This document shows positions 17,171 to 26,948 of a stretch of 64,000 nucleotides of DNA, piece by piece. The translations under genes and the position numbers were made by a program. The DNA lies in contig JABCZF010000022.1 of the NCBI GenBank assembly GCA_013289825.1, forward strand, positions 1 through 64,000. Direction: 5' to 3'. Position 1 is the stretch's first letter; each line of letters starts with the position of its first letter. Source of the stretch: Acidobacteriota bacterium (GTDB taxonomy: Bacteria > Acidobacteriota > Terriglobia > Acidiferrales > UBA7541). Below the pieces are notes generated by a model that had not been told where the DNA came from, ran no database searches, and saw only the letters and a list, made by a program, of their open reading frames with translations.

Positions 17171-17257
17171 ATGTTTGGAAATATTCTACTCATTGCGATT
17201 GCGCTTTTACTCTGCGGCTATCTTCTCTACGCCTTGCTGAAACCGGAGAAATTCTGA
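17171..17257 (+). CDS. kdpF: KdpF small subunit of the potassium pump
   Basis: This 28-residue single-helix peptide (MFGNILLIAIALLLCGYLL, ending KPEKF) has the hallmark KPEKF tail of KdpF. In the KdpFABC complex it packs against KdpA and stabilises the pump, much like a lipid. The gene ends two bases before the kdpA start, so translation is coupled. Confidence 0.88.
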   Translation: MFGNILLIAIALLLCGYLLYALLKPEKF

Positions 17258-17259
17258 TC

Positions 17260-19032
17260 ATGACCGGCAATGGGTGGTTCCAGATCTTTCTCTTTTTCTG
17301 CCTGGTGCTTGCTTTGACCAGGCCGCTGGGCAATTTCCTCTATCGCGTCTATGAGCGCAAGCCCACGTTCCTGGATCGCGTCTTGCGCCCAGTCGAGCGC
17401 CTGATCTACCGCATCTGCGGAATAGACGACACAAAGGAGATGGACTGGAAGGGTTATGGCTTCTCCATGCTGCTCTTCAGCGGGGTCTCGCTCTTGCTGC
17501 TCTATCTGATCGAGCGTACCCAGCAATGGCTGCCCTGGAATCCGCAAAAACTTCCCAATCTCGCACCCGACCTCGCGTGGAACACCGCCGTTTCTTTCAC
17601 CACCAATACCAACTGGCAGTCCTACGTCCCCGAATCCACCATGAGTTACTTCACGCAGATGGCGGGACTCGCTTATCACAACTTCACTTCCGCCGCTGTC
17701 GGCATGGCACTGGCGATCGCGGTGATTCGCGGTGTCGCCCGCAAGGAATCGAAAACCATCGGCAATTTCTGGGTGGACACCACCCGCAGCATGCTCTGGA
17801 TCCTCCTGCCGCTCTGTGTGATCCTGGGTTTAGCACTCGTCTCACAAGGTGTCGTGCAGAATCTCACGCCTTACACCCAGGCAAATCTCGTCGAACCTCA
17901 AACGATCGAAAAGCAGGCTGCTGACGGCACGAAATCAGAAGACACCGTCACCACGCAAGTCATCGCTCAAGGGCCGGTTGCTTCACAGGAAGCCATCAAG
18001 ATGCTCGGCACCAATGGCGGCGGCTTCTTCAACGCCAATAGCGCGCATCCCTTCGAGAATCCAACACCAGTGAGCAACCTGCTCGAGATGCTGATGATCT
18101 TTGCCATCCCCTCCGCGCTCACGTACACCCTCGGGCGCATGACCGGATCGGCAAAACACGGATGGGCCGTCTGGAGCGCGATGGCCGGACTCTTCCTCAC
18201 CGGCGTGATTGTCGCGTACGCTACAGAATCCCGCGGCAATCCGATGCTCAAAGGCGTCAACACCACCGCTTCTGAAACCCAAGCGGGCGGAAACATGGAA
18301 GGCAAGGAAGTCCGCTTCGGCATTGCGAATTCCGCGCTCTTTACAACGGTTACGACCGACGCCAGCTGCGGCGCCGTCAACAATGCCCACGATTCGCTGA
18401 CTCCAATCGCCGGCATGGTACCCCTGATCAACATCATGCTCGGCGAGATCGTTTTCGGCGGCGTCGGCTCCGGCCTTTATGGAATGATCGTTTTCGTCAT
18501 TCTGGCAGTCTTTATCGCCGGACTGATGGTCGGCCGCACGCCCGAATACCTGGGAAAGAAAATTGAGGCCTTCGATGTGAAGATGGCCGTGCTTTCCATA
18601 TTGGTTTCTTCGCTGACCATTCTCATCTTCGCCGCAATCGCCATCGTCACAAAAGCGGGGCTTGCCGGCATAAGCAATCCGGGGCCTCACGGCCTTTCGC
18701 AGATTCTTTACGCTTACACCTCAAGCGCCGGCAACAACGGCTCGGCCTTTGCGGGCATCAATGCCAACACTCTCTGGTACAACTCCACCCTGGCTGTCGC
18801 CATGCTTCTCGGCCGGTTCTTCGCGGTCATTCCCGTTCTCGCCATCGCCGGCAATCTCGCCGCAAAAAAGCAAGTCCCGGAATCGCTGGGCACCTTTCCC
18901 GTCACCGGGCCGCTATTCACCGTGCTTCTTATTTCCGTGATCGTCATCGTCGGCGCGTTGACTTTTTTCCCTTCCCTCAGCCTCGGGCCGATTCTCGAGC
19001 ATTTGCTGATGAACGCGGGAAAGGCGTTTTGA
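17260..19032 (+). CDS. kdpA: Potassium-transporting ATPase, potassium-binding subunit
   Basis: KdpA is the channel-like subunit that selects and takes up K+ in the KdpFABC pump of the inner membrane. At 590 residues it is full length. The four selectivity-filter segments are recognisable: [27 protein letters not shown], the [11 protein letters not shown] region, and [10 protein letters not shown]. The N-terminus starts at once with a membrane helix. The gene is third in the order peptide-kdpF-kdpA-kdpB-kdpC, spaced by only a few bases, and is presumably induced under K+ limitation through KdpE. Confidence 0.97.
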   Translation: MTGNGWFQIFLFFCLVLALTRPLGNFLYRVYERKPTFLDRVLRPVERLIYRICGIDDTKEMDWKGYGFSMLLFSGVSLLLLYLIERTQQWLPWNPQKLPNLAPDLAWNTAVSFTTNTNWQSYVPESTMSYFTQMAGLAYHNFTSAAVGMALAIAVIRGVARKESKTIGNFWVDTTRSMLWILLPLCVILGLALVSQGVVQNLTPYTQANLVEPQTIEKQAADGTKSEDTVTTQVIAQGPVASQEAIKMLGTNGGGFFNANSAHPFENPTPVSNLLEMLMIFAIPSALTYTLGRMTGSAKHGWAVWSAMAGLFLTGVIVAYATESRGNPMLKGVNTTASETQAGGNMEGKEVRFGIANSALFTTVTTDASCGAVNNAHDSLTPIAGMVPLINIMLGEIVFGGVGSGLYGMIVFVILAVFIAGLMVGRTPEYLGKKIEAFDVKMAVLSILVSSLTILIFAAIAIVTKAGLAGISNPGPHGLSQILYAYTSSAGNNGSAFAGINANTLWYNSTLAVAMLLGRFFAVIPVLAIAGNLAAKKQVPESLGTFPVTGPLFTVLLISVIVIVGALTFFPSLSLGPILEHLLMNAGKAF

Positions 19033-19039
19033 GGACCCC

Positions 19040-21088
19040 ATGACATCGAATCCCCAGGCAAAGGGAACTTCCTTCGGCGACCGCAAAATCCTGCGCAACG
19101 CCATACGCGACTCTTTCGCGAAACTCGATCCGCGCCTGATGGTTAGAAACCCGGTTATGTTCGTGGTAGAAGTCGGCGCCGTCATCACCCTTGTCGTCCT
19201 CGTCTCCAATCTTGTCGAGCATCACGGTGATTTCCGCTTCGGATTGCAGATCACCCTGTGGCTTTGGTTCACAGTGCTGTTCGCCAACTTCGCCGAGGCC
19301 ATGGCCGAGGGACGCGGGAAGGCCCAGGCGGAAACTCTGCGCAAAGCGCGCGCCGAGACCGAAGCCCGCAAGTTGCACGATGACGGTACAACAGAGCTCC
19401 TGCCAAGTTCGAAGCTGCGGGCCGGTGATGTCGTTGTGGTTGCCGCTTGCGAATTTATTCCGGGCGACGGTGAAGTCATCGAAGGTGTTGCCTCCGTTGA
19501 CGAATCCGCAATCACCGGCGAATCCGCTCCGGTTATTCGCGAATCCGGCGGCGACCGCTCTGCCGTGACCGGCGGCACGCGCGTGCTCTCCGACGAAATC
19601 AAGGTGCGCATCACTTCCAACCCCGGCGAGACCTTTCTCGATCGCATGATCAGCCTCGTCGAAGGCGCTTCGCGCCAGAAAACCCCCAATGAAATTGCGC
19701 TGAATATTCTGCTTGCCGGCCTGACCATTATTTTCCTTCTGGCCGTCGTCACCCTGCAGCCCTTCGCGATCTATTCCGGCGCGCCGCAAAGCATTTTCGC
19801 CCTCATCTCGCTTCTCGTCTGCCTGATCCCCACCACGATCGGCGGCTTGCTGTCCGCCATCGGCATCGCCGGAATGGACCGCCTGATCCAGCGCAACGTC
19901 ATCGCCATGTCCGGCCGCGCGGTCGAAGCTGCCGGCGACGTGGACGTGCTACTCCTTGACAAAACGGGCACCATCACGCTTGGCAATCGCGAAGCAACTG
20001 CGTTTCACGCCGCCCCCGGAGTCACCGACGCCGACCTTGCCAGCGCCGCGCAACTCGCTTCCTTCGCCGATGAAACCCCCGAAGGCCGCTCCATTGTCGT
20101 ACTTGCAAAGGAGAAATACGGCCTGCGCGGCCGTGAACTCGCACCGCACAATCCCATATTCATTCCCTTCTCCGCGCAAACGCGCATGTCCGGCGTGGAC
20201 ATGGACGGCAGGGAAATCCGCAAGGGCGCGCCGGAAGCGATCAAGCGCTACATCGCCGAAAAAGGGCAGCGGGTTCCCGAGGAAGTGCAGGAGCACGTTG
20301 ACCGGGTGGCAAAGTCCGGCGGCACGCCACTTCTCGTTGCGGCAAATTTCCGCGTTTACGGCACCATTGAACTCACCGACATCGTCAAGGGCGGCATCCG
20401 CGAACGCTTTGATCATCTGCGCGCCATGGGCATCCGCACCATGATGATCACCGGGGACAATCCTCTGACCGCCGCCGCCATCGCCCGCCAGGCTGGCGTG
20501 GACGATTTTCTTGCCGAGGCCAAGCCCGAAGACAAGATGGCGCTTATCCGCCATGAACAGGCCAAGGGAAAACTCGTCGCCATGACCGGCGATGGCACCA
20601 ACGACGCTCCCGCGCTCGCGCAAGCCGATGTCGGCGTGGCGATGAACACCGGCACGCAAGCCGCGAAGGAAGCCGGCAACATGGTAGATCTCGACTCGAA
20701 TCCCACCAAGCTCATCGAAATCGTGGAAATTGGAAAGCAATTGCTTATCACCCGTGGGTCATTGACCACCTTCTCTGTCGCGAACGACGTCGCCAAGTAT
20801 TTCGCCATCATCCCCGCGATGTTTGCAGGGACTTTCCCGCTTCTCGGCTTGCTTAACGTCATGAAGCTCCGCACCCCGGAATCCGCAATTCTCTCCGCGG
20901 TCATTTTCAACGCGTTGATCATCATTGGCTTGATCCCACTGGCTCTGCGCGGCGTGCGCTACCGCCCGCTCGGAGCCGCAGCGCTATTGCGCAGAAACAT
21001 GTTTATCTACGGGTTGGGGGGCGTGGTTGCGCCGTTCCTGGGCATCAAGCTGATTGACATTCTTGTTTCGTGGCTGCGGTTGGCATAG
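19040..21088 (+). CDS. kdpB: Potassium-transporting ATPase, ATP-hydrolysing subunit
   Basis: KdpB is the P-type ATPase subunit that powers K+ uptake. The phosphorylated aspartate is in [13 protein letters not shown] near residue 310. The actuator loop [10 protein letters not shown] carries the serine known in E. coli as the inhibitory phosphorylation site. The hinge is [19 protein letters not shown]. The length of 682 residues is normal. It starts seven bases after kdpA, and kdpC follows after eight. Confidence 0.97.
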   Translation: MTSNPQAKGTSFGDRKILRNAIRDSFAKLDPRLMVRNPVMFVVEVGAVITLVVLVSNLVEHHGDFRFGLQITLWLWFTVLFANFAEAMAEGRGKAQAETLRKARAETEARKLHDDGTTELLPSSKLRAGDVVVVAACEFIPGDGEVIEGVASVDESAITGESAPVIRESGGDRSAVTGGTRVLSDEIKVRITSNPGETFLDRMISLVEGASRQKTPNEIALNILLAGLTIIFLLAVVTLQPFAIYSGAPQSIFALISLLVCLIPTTIGGLLSAIGIAGMDRLIQRNVIAMSGRAVEAAGDVDVLLLDKTGTITLGNREATAFHAAPGVTDADLASAAQLASFADETPEGRSIVVLAKEKYGLRGRELAPHNPIFIPFSAQTRMSGVDMDGREIRKGAPEAIKRYIAEKGQRVPEEVQEHVDRVAKSGGTPLLVAANFRVYGTIELTDIVKGGIRERFDHLRAMGIRTMMITGDNPLTAAAIARQAGVDDFLAEAKPEDKMALIRHEQAKGKLVAMTGDGTNDAPALAQADVGVAMNTGTQAAKEAGNMVDLDSNPTKLIEIVEIGKQLLITRGSLTTFSVANDVAKYFAIIPAMFAGTFPLLGLLNVMKLRTPESAILSAVIFNALIIIGLIPLALRGVRYRPLGAAALLRRNMFIYGLGGVVAPFLGIKLIDILVSWLRLA

Positions 21089-21096
21089 AGGCCTCT

Positions 21097-21660
21097 ATGA
21101 AGAAAGAACTCATCCTCGCATTGCGATTCACGCTGGTGACCACTTTGGTTTTCGGACTCGTTTATCCGCTTTGCATGACGGGACTGAGCCAATTGATATT
21201 TCCCAAACAGGCGGCCGGAAGCCTGATTGAAAAGGACGGCCGAATCCTCGGCTCAAGATTAATCGGCCAGTCCTTCACCTCAGAAAAATATTTTCATTCG
21301 CGCCCGTCCGCGGCGGGCACTGGATACGACGCCGGCGCGTCCAGCGGGTCGAACCTGGCACCTACGAATCAGGCGTTGGTAGACCGGGTCAAATCCGACG
21401 TAGCTAAGCTCCAGCAGGAAAACCCCGGGGCGGCCATTCCTGCCGACCTCGTCACCGCTTCCGGCTCCGGCCTCGATCCCGAAATTTCTCCCGCAGCCGC
21501 GGACTTCCAGATTCCGCGCATAGCCAAAGCTCGGGGGCTAAGCGCGGACAGGCTGAGAACACTAATCGCCCGACACACCGAAGGGCGAAGCATCGGCATC
21601 TTCGGCGAGCCCCGGGTCAATGTGCTCGAATTGAATTTGGATCTAGATTCCCTGAAGTAG
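21097..21660 (+). CDS. kdpC: Potassium-transporting ATPase, subunit C
   Basis: KdpC has one N-terminal membrane helix (LRFTLVTTLVFGLVYPL) and a soluble periplasmic-side domain. It is needed for assembly and high affinity of the pump. Family motifs seen are GSRLIGQSFTSEKYFHSRPSAAG, GLDPEISPAAA and LNVLELNLDL near the end. The start MKKELILALR at 21097 fits best; the longer frame overlaps kdpB. The protein has 187 residues. Confidence 0.95.
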   Translation: MKKELILALRFTLVTTLVFGLVYPLCMTGLSQLIFPKQAAGSLIEKDGRILGSRLIGQSFTSEKYFHSRPSAAGTGYDAGASSGSNLAPTNQALVDRVKSDVAKLQQENPGAAIPADLVTASGSGLDPEISPAAADFQIPRIAKARGLSADRLRTLIARHTEGRSIGIFGEPRVNVLELNLDLDSLK

Positions 21661-21798
21661 CTGGCACATCTGCGTCCCATCTAAGGCCCGCAGTCCGCGG
21701 CGAGCCGCCCTTGCCCTTGTAGTGACCGATATTAAGATCGGGCAACGCACTCTTCCGGGCATCCCAATTGCTATCAATTCGCAACCGGCCAGTCGCTC

Positions 21799-22515
21799 CT
21801 ACTTCGATCCTTTCCCCAAACTCTTTGCCGCCTTCGGTGGCTGAAACCGATATCCTACCCACGGCTCGGTCAAAATAAATTTCGGCTGCGCCGGATCCTT
21901 CTCAATCTTTTTCCGCAACTGGTTAATCACCACGCGCAAATTCTCCGTCTCTTCCCCGTACTCGGGCCCCCACACGGTTTGCAACAGCCGCCGGTGCGAG
22001 ACAGGTTTCCCTTGCTGAGCGATCAAATGCTTCAACACTTCGAATTCCTTCGGAGCCAGGTGCACATCTTCTCCACACGCCGTCACCCGCCGCGATTCGA
22101 AATCCACCGAAAGCTCCTTGGACTGAAACGGGAGAATCGCCTCGGCGCTTGAATGCCGCCGCAGCGAAGCCCGCACCCGGGCCAGCAGTTCCTCGATCCC
22201 GAATGGCTTGGTGACGTAATCATCCGCGCCCGCATCCAGCGCCACCACTTTGTCGCGCTCCGCGTTCCTCACGGTCAGCATGATGATCGGCATGGCGGTG
22301 AAGCGGCGCAATTCCCGGCAAGTCTCGATGCCCGACATCCCGGGCAAATTCACATCCAGCAGAATCAGATCCGGCTTCACTTTTCGCGCCAGTTCCAGCG
22401 CTTCTTCTCCGCTCGCCGCTTCGACAAGCTCGTAGCCGCGGAACGCCAGCGTGGAGCGCAGCACGCGCCGAATCTGCGGTTCGTCGTCCACCACAAGAAT
22501 GCGCGCGGAATTCAT
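21799..22515 (-). CDS. kdpE: OmpR-family response regulator of the Kdp system
   Basis: This 238-residue regulator has a receiver domain at residues 1-120 with the phospho-acceptor aspartate in LILLDVNLPGMSG and the switch lysine in DDYVTKPF. A C-terminal winged-helix domain includes LLQTVWGPEYGEETENLRVVI. It would activate kdp transcription when potassium is low or osmolarity is high. It overlaps the upstream sensor kinase gene by four bases (ATGA), so the pair is one operon. It is convergent with kdpFABC. Confidence 0.92.
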   Translation of the reverse strand: MNSARILVVDDEPQIRRVLRSTLAFRGYELVEAASGEEALELARKVKPDLILLDVNLPGMSGIETCRELRRFTAMPIIMLTVRNAERDKVVALDAGADDYVTKPFGIEELLARVRASLRRHSSAEAILPFQSKELSVDFESRRVTACGEDVHLAPKEFEVLKHLIAQQGKPVSHRRLLQTVWGPEYGEETENLRVVINQLRKKIEKDPAQPKFILTEPWVGYRFQPPKAAKSLGKGSK

Positions 22516-23969
22516 CGTTCTTCTCTCCGTAACGCAACCGGCAGAGTAAACGAAAACACCGACCCCGAATTGAGCTGGCTGGTCACCGATATCGAGCCGC
22601 CGTGCGCCGTCACGATGGCCTTTGCGATCGGCAATCCCATTCCCGTGCCACGCACTTGATACCGCTGGTCCTTGCCGCGGTAAAACTTGTCGAAGATCAG
22701 CCCCTGCTCAAAGGGATCGATTCCGGGGCCGCGGTCCGCCACGCTCACGGTCACCATTTCACACCCCTGCTCCGCCGTGACGGTGATCGGAAATTCCTTC
22801 TTCGAGTACAGATTCGCGTTGTCCACCAGTTGCACCAGAATATCCTTGGCAAGCTCCAGGTCTGCCCGCACCAGGGGCAGATCCTCCCCCGCATTGACGA
22901 CAATTCTTCGATCTCCAAGTGCTTTCTTCAAGTGCCCGAGGGCCGCCTCAACCAGCGTCGAAATCGCAACCGGCTGCAAGTGCAGTTCAAACTCGCCCGA
23001 TTCGAGCTTGGCCATCTCCGCCGCCTCTTCCACCAGATGGTTCAGCCGGTCGCACTCCTCGTTTACAATCGTCAACAGCTCTTTCTGTTGCTGCGCGTTC
23101 CGGCCGCCTGAAGCCAGCAAATCGGTCGCCGCCGCCTTGATGGCCGTAAGCGGGGTGCGGAAATCGTGTGCAATCGAATCGAGCAGGGCCGACTTGAGCC
23201 GTTCGCCCTGGCGCTCCGCCTCAGTCTCGCTCAGTTGCTCCACGGCCCGTGCCCGCTCCATGGCGATAGCCACGAGAGAACCGATCGCATCGAGCATTTG
23301 TCGCGAGAGTACGGCCCCGGAAATACCCAGGCTCCCGATCGGCTTCACACCCAACCGCACCGGCACAAAATGCAACAACTTCTCAGGGTCCGAATTCGTT
23401 TCATCCAGAACGTAAGCCGCCTTCATCTTTTCTTCGTCTATTTGCGCCGCGCCGTATCCCGAGCGATAAAACTTGTCTTTCTGGGGCACGAACAGTTCCG
23501 CCGCCCCCGCCTCGAAGCATTCCACGATGTGATTCGGAATCGCGTTCATCAATTGGATGACGTTGCCCTCCCCCAGTAGTTTCTCGCTGAAGGAGTATAG
23601 CCGCTCCACTTCCCGCCGCCGGTTATGCGCCGCATCCGCCTCTCTGCGGATGCGTGCGGAAAGCTGGCTGCCCACGATTGAAGTAATCAGGAAGGCGCCA
23701 AGCGCCACCCAGTTCTGCGGATCCACAATCGTGAATGTCCTTATGGGGGGCAGAAAAAAATAATTGAACAGCAGCATCGCGCTGAACGACATGAAAATGG
23801 CTACTACCATGCCCCACACGGCGGAAACTGCTAAAATTGCCAGTAGAAACGACAATGCCACCGTCGTCTGGTTGACGTGCAGGAATCGCGTATAACTGTA
23901 TGTGATCGAGATTAGAAGTGTCGCGGCAACTGCAAATCCGATTCCGCGGCCTGAGACGAATCGCACCAT
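22512..23969 (-). CDS. kdpD: Sensor histidine kinase, C-terminal half of KdpD
   Basis: This 485-residue protein contains only the membrane and kinase part of KdpD. Four membrane helices of the DUF4118 type lie within residues 10-110, followed by a GAF-like segment. The phospho-acceptor histidine is in SIAHDFRTPLTAIKAAATD and the ATPase motifs are DNANLYSK and DRGPGIDPFEQGLIF. The N-terminal KdpD and universal-stress domains of the usual 900-residue protein are missing. They are encoded by the divergent gene starting 50 bp away. I chose the ATG at 23969, because the longer frame overlaps that divergent gene. It is coupled to kdpE. Confidence 0.9.
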   Translation of the reverse strand: MVRFVSGRGIGFAVAATLLISITYSYTRFLHVNQTTVALSFLLAILAVSAVWGMVVAIFMSFSAMLLFNYFFLPPIRTFTIVDPQNWVALGAFLITSIVGSQLSARIRREADAAHNRRREVERLYSFSEKLLGEGNVIQLMNAIPNHIVECFEAGAAELFVPQKDKFYRSGYGAAQIDEEKMKAAYVLDETNSDPEKLLHFVPVRLGVKPIGSLGISGAVLSRQMLDAIGSLVAIAMERARAVEQLSETEAERQGERLKSALLDSIAHDFRTPLTAIKAAATDLLASGGRNAQQQKELLTIVNEECDRLNHLVEEAAEMAKLESGEFELHLQPVAISTLVEAALGHLKKALGDRRIVVNAGEDLPLVRADLELAKDILVQLVDNANLYSKKEFPITVTAEQGCEMVTVSVADRGPGIDPFEQGLIFDKFYRGKDQRYQVRGTGMGLPIAKAIVTAHGGSISVTSQLNSGSVFSFTLPVALRREER

Positions 23970-24018
23970 GCTCTTATTGTAACCCGGGACGATTTCGAGG
24001 ACTGGAGAAGAACCCAAC

Positions 24019-25149
24019 TTGCCCAAGAAGCCCGAAGAGTGGCTCGAACTCGCTTCTCCGTCGCCCAGCGCACGGGGGATTTTCAAACTGTTCCTCGGCT
24101 ATGCTCCGGGTGTCGGCAAAACTTACAGCATGCTCAGCGAGGCCATCCGCCGCAAAAGCCGCGGCGAAGACGTCGTCATCGGGATCATCGAAACTCACGG
24201 CCGCAAAGGCATCCAGGAACTCGCCGCCCAGCTGGAAGCCGTTCCACGCAAAAAAATTGATTACAAGGGCACTCCGTTCGAGGAGATGGACATTGACGCC
24301 ATCCTCGCACGCCGCCCGGGCGTAGTGCTCGTCGACGAACTCGCTCACACCAACATACCCAGCAGCCGCCACCGCAAACGGTATGAAGACGTCCAGGATC
24401 TTCTTGCCGCCAAGATTGACGTAGTTTCCACGCTCAACATTCAGCACATCGAGAGCATCGCTCCCACCGTCCGGGCGATCACCGGCGTCACCGTCCGCGA
24501 AACTGTTCCCGATTGGGTTCCCCTGAGCGCCAGCGAAACGGTGATGGTGGACCTCACTCCCGAAGCGCTCGTCAACCGCATGCGCCGCGGCGACGTCTAC
24601 GGCAAAGAGAAAGTGGAGCAGTCGCTGAAGAATTTCTTTCGCCGCGGCAATCTCATTGCACTGCGCGAACTCGCCCTGCGCCAGGTCGCCGAGCAGGTGG
24701 ACCGCAGCCTTGAAACGTACATGGACGCGAAACAGATCCGCGAAAACTGGGGGGTGCGCGAACGCATCGCCGTCTGTGTTTCCGGCAGCCCTTCCGGCCA
24801 ATATCTGATCGCAAGGGGCGCGCGCATGGCCCGGCGCCTCGATGCCGAACTCTATGTCGTCCATGTCCTGCGTGAGTTCGCCACGCGTGAGGAAAATCCC
24901 AAAATTCTGGAAGCCAACTTGCGCTTTGCGGAAAATCTGGGAGCGCTCGTTGTGCGTCTGAAGGGCCGCAGTGTCGCCGACGCCATCGGCGACTTCGTCC
25001 GCTCCAAACACATCACCCAGGTTATTTTCGGACGCGCCCTGGTTCGCGACTGGAAAAAGTTTCTCTACCTGAGCGTAGTGCACCGCTTCTTGCGCGAGTC
25101 CCCTGCCGTGGACATCCACATCGTCACCCAGGAACCCGAAGTCGACTGA
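24019..25149 (+). CDS. KdpD N-terminal regulatory protein (KdpD plus UspA domains)
   Basis: The 376-residue soluble protein matches the cytoplasmic N-terminal half of KdpD. The KdpD domain spans residues 1-215 with Walker A GYAPGVGKTYSML and Walker B GVVLVDELAHTN. A universal stress protein domain follows, about residues 245-370. In E. coli the latter binds ligands such as c-di-AMP or UDP-GlcNAc in related sensors. It has no kinase. The start is a TTG with GGAGAAG upstream. It lies 50 bp from, and divergent to, the sensor kinase gene, so the two halves must meet as separate polypeptides. Confidence 0.88.
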   Translation: MPKKPEEWLELASPSPSARGIFKLFLGYAPGVGKTYSMLSEAIRRKSRGEDVVIGIIETHGRKGIQELAAQLEAVPRKKIDYKGTPFEEMDIDAILARRPGVVLVDELAHTNIPSSRHRKRYEDVQDLLAAKIDVVSTLNIQHIESIAPTVRAITGVTVRETVPDWVPLSASETVMVDLTPEALVNRMRRGDVYGKEKVEQSLKNFFRRGNLIALRELALRQVAEQVDRSLETYMDAKQIRENWGVRERIAVCVSGSPSGQYLIARGARMARRLDAELYVVHVLREFATREENPKILEANLRFAENLGALVVRLKGRSVADAIGDFVRSKHITQVIFGRALVRDWKKFLYLSVVHRFLRESPAVDIHIVTQEPEVD

Positions 25150-25277
25150 CGGCGATCTCTCCCCGCATCGCACGAATCACCCTAAAAACGATCCACATTT
25201 TTCCACAGACACACCACTTTCCAGCGCCCTTCCTTCCCTCTAGAATCCCCTCGATCTCAATAGCGGGGAGGCGTTTG

Positions 25278-25523
25278 ATGCTTTTTGCTACCGTGTCGCG
25301 CGGCAAGAATCTCGGAACCCGCTTGCTCCCGCACCGCTTCAAGGATGATCGCTATCACGTACGCCTGGGCAAGCATGGACCGTATATCCCGATCACCGAC
25401 TACCGCGACATCCCTTCCTACCTCGCTAACGGCTATTCGCTGGAGATGAGCAACAAAACCGAAAAGCACAATCCAAGCCTGATCCGGCCCGAATCCATCC
25501 AGGGTTGGAGCAAGACCTTCTAG
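25278..25523 (+). CDS. Small basic protein of unknown function
   Basis: The 81-residue product is basic and aromatic (RYHVRLGKHGPYIPITDYRDI). The ATG at 25278 follows a clear GGGGAGG. A TTG directly before it is also in frame. I do not recognise the family. The gene is followed within 8 bp by a textbook terminator, which supports it as a real single-gene transcript. Confidence 0.6.
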   Translation: MLFATVSRGKNLGTRLLPHRFKDDRYHVRLGKHGPYIPITDYRDIPSYLANGYSLEMSNKTEKHNPSLIRPESIQGWSKTF

Positions 25524-25530
25524 TCACCCT

Positions 25531-25559
25531 GGGAACGCCATTCTCCCGAATGGCGTTCC
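25531..25559 (+). terminator. Hairpin terminator after the small basic gene
   Basis: A 12-bp uninterrupted stem (GGAACGCCATTC and its complement) with a four-base loop TCCC, starting 8 bp after the stop codon. The T-run after it is weak (ATCTC). The next 270 bp to 25829 hold nothing I can identify. Confidence 0.7.
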
Positions 25560-25829
25560 ATCTCGGTGCGCCACTCTAGACGACGCAGGACACCCGAACA
25601 TTCGCCTTTTGGCGAGGAGTGGGTTCCAGACAATTTGGATTTGTTGAAATGACGGCCGCAGCAAGGCGCCTAGCCAGGCGTTACAAGCGACAGGGTGGAG
25701 GCGAGGAAGACGGCTCAACACTGGTTTCCGGGATGGGACTACGGGTTCAGGTTCCCTGTCCAGCGCAAAATGATTTGCGGAGACGCACACCTGCAGAATC
25801 TGAATAGCTCCCAATTCCCGTTTCGCCGT

Positions 25830-26777
25830 CTAGCAGCTTGCCTGCAGCTTGCGAAGCGCGAAAAGTCCAAATGGAAGCAGTCCAGCCAGGAGCAAGGTGA
25901 ACGTGGCGGGTTCCGGAACGGGAGTCGTGCCCCCGCCACCGCCGATGCTCTGGAACGGAGCAGCGGTCACCGTAGTGGTGCCGCCTGAAGTTGTGAGCGT
26001 GCCGCCACCGCCCAAACCGCTGCTGCCGGCCAGAAGGGCGGTGCTGCCACCGAGACCCGCGGTGCAGCCGGCGCCGACGATGTCCATACCCGCCAGGGTC
26101 ACGGAAGCAGTTTGCGTCAGGAGTCTACCGCACGGATCCGTATCGTTGGTAGCCAGAGTGATGCTCGCATTGGCGAGAATGTTTCCCTCGAACGTAACGT
26201 TGGGATCGAGCACCGCGGAACCTCCCGGCATCACCCAATACACACCGGCGCCTGACCCTGTATTGATCACATTAATAACCGTGTTGCTCTGAGCTGTGAG
26301 CGAGGTCCCGCTCCCTACCTGGAAAACCCACAACGCGTTGGCGTTGCCTCCGCCGTTGAGGGTGATAGTTCCTCCCGTCAAGGTCAGCCCCGACGGAGCT
26401 GAATACACTCCGGGCCCGAGCGTTATTGTCCCCAGCGAGGATATGGGGGGAGAGGTCGGCGTCATGCCGCTTAGGCCATTGATCGCAGTGCCTAGTTCAC
26501 CTTGAGCCGACGTCGCGATTCCACCACCCGATTGTACCGTTCCGCCAGATATTGTGAAATCTGTTGGTATCACGCCGGTGACCGCGGTGGCGACGCAGCA
26601 GCCACCCACACTTCCGGTGATCACGGAACCCGTTCCGTTAATGGCCACTCCCGCGCCACCCAGAATCGCAAACGTACTCAAATTCGTTCCGATGATGCCG
26701 TCAGCATTGGCTGTGGGCACCAGAAACAAAGCAAGAATTAACACGATTGATGAAAAAGAAATCAGAGGAACCTTCAT
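25830..26777 (-). CDS. Ice-binding-like (DUF3494) protein with PEP-CTERM signal
   Basis: This secreted protein of 315 residues has a signal peptide (FSSIVLILALFLVPTANA), then a DUF3494 beta-helix domain from residue 28 (NLSTFAILGGAGVAINGTG, LGPGVYSAPSGLTLTG, VFQVGSGTSLTAQSNT). A Gly/Thr/Ser-rich linker and a C-terminal PEP-CTERM tail (PVPEPATFTLLLAGLL plus a basic end) follow. DUF3494 includes ice-binding proteins of cold-adapted microbes, but many members have no tested activity. The PEP-CTERM tail marks it for an exosortase that is not in this window. It is convergent with the small basic gene and has its own promoter region. Confidence 0.88.
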   Translation of the reverse strand: MKVPLISFSSIVLILALFLVPTANADGIIGTNLSTFAILGGAGVAINGTGSVITGSVGGCCVATAVTGVIPTDFTISGGTVQSGGGIATSAQGELGTAINGLSGMTPTSPPISSLGTITLGPGVYSAPSGLTLTGGTITLNGGGNANALWVFQVGSGTSLTAQSNTVINVINTGSGAGVYWVMPGGSAVLDPNVTFEGNILANASITLATNDTDPCGRLLTQTASVTLAGMDIVGAGCTAGLGGSTALLAGSSGLGGGGTLTTSGGTTTVTAAPFQSIGGGGGTTPVPEPATFTLLLAGLLPFGLFALRKLQASC

Positions 26778-26948
26778 ATGGCCACCTTGCTGGGGAGGTT
26801 TGCCAGAATCGCTCCACCCGCGGGACTGTGAGGTCAGAGCGGTCTAAGGCAAGTGAATCTTACAAATTGCGGGGGGTGGCGTCTGTTCAATATCGGACAT
26901 TCGTAGTTTGGATTTTCTCTTGAACACCCGGGTGCGCGCCATGGTTCG

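Noticed and set aside
23974..25173. 399-codon minus frame opposite the KdpD N-terminal gene
   Set aside because: The plus strand has Walker motifs and a UspA domain; the minus frame has no recognisable features.
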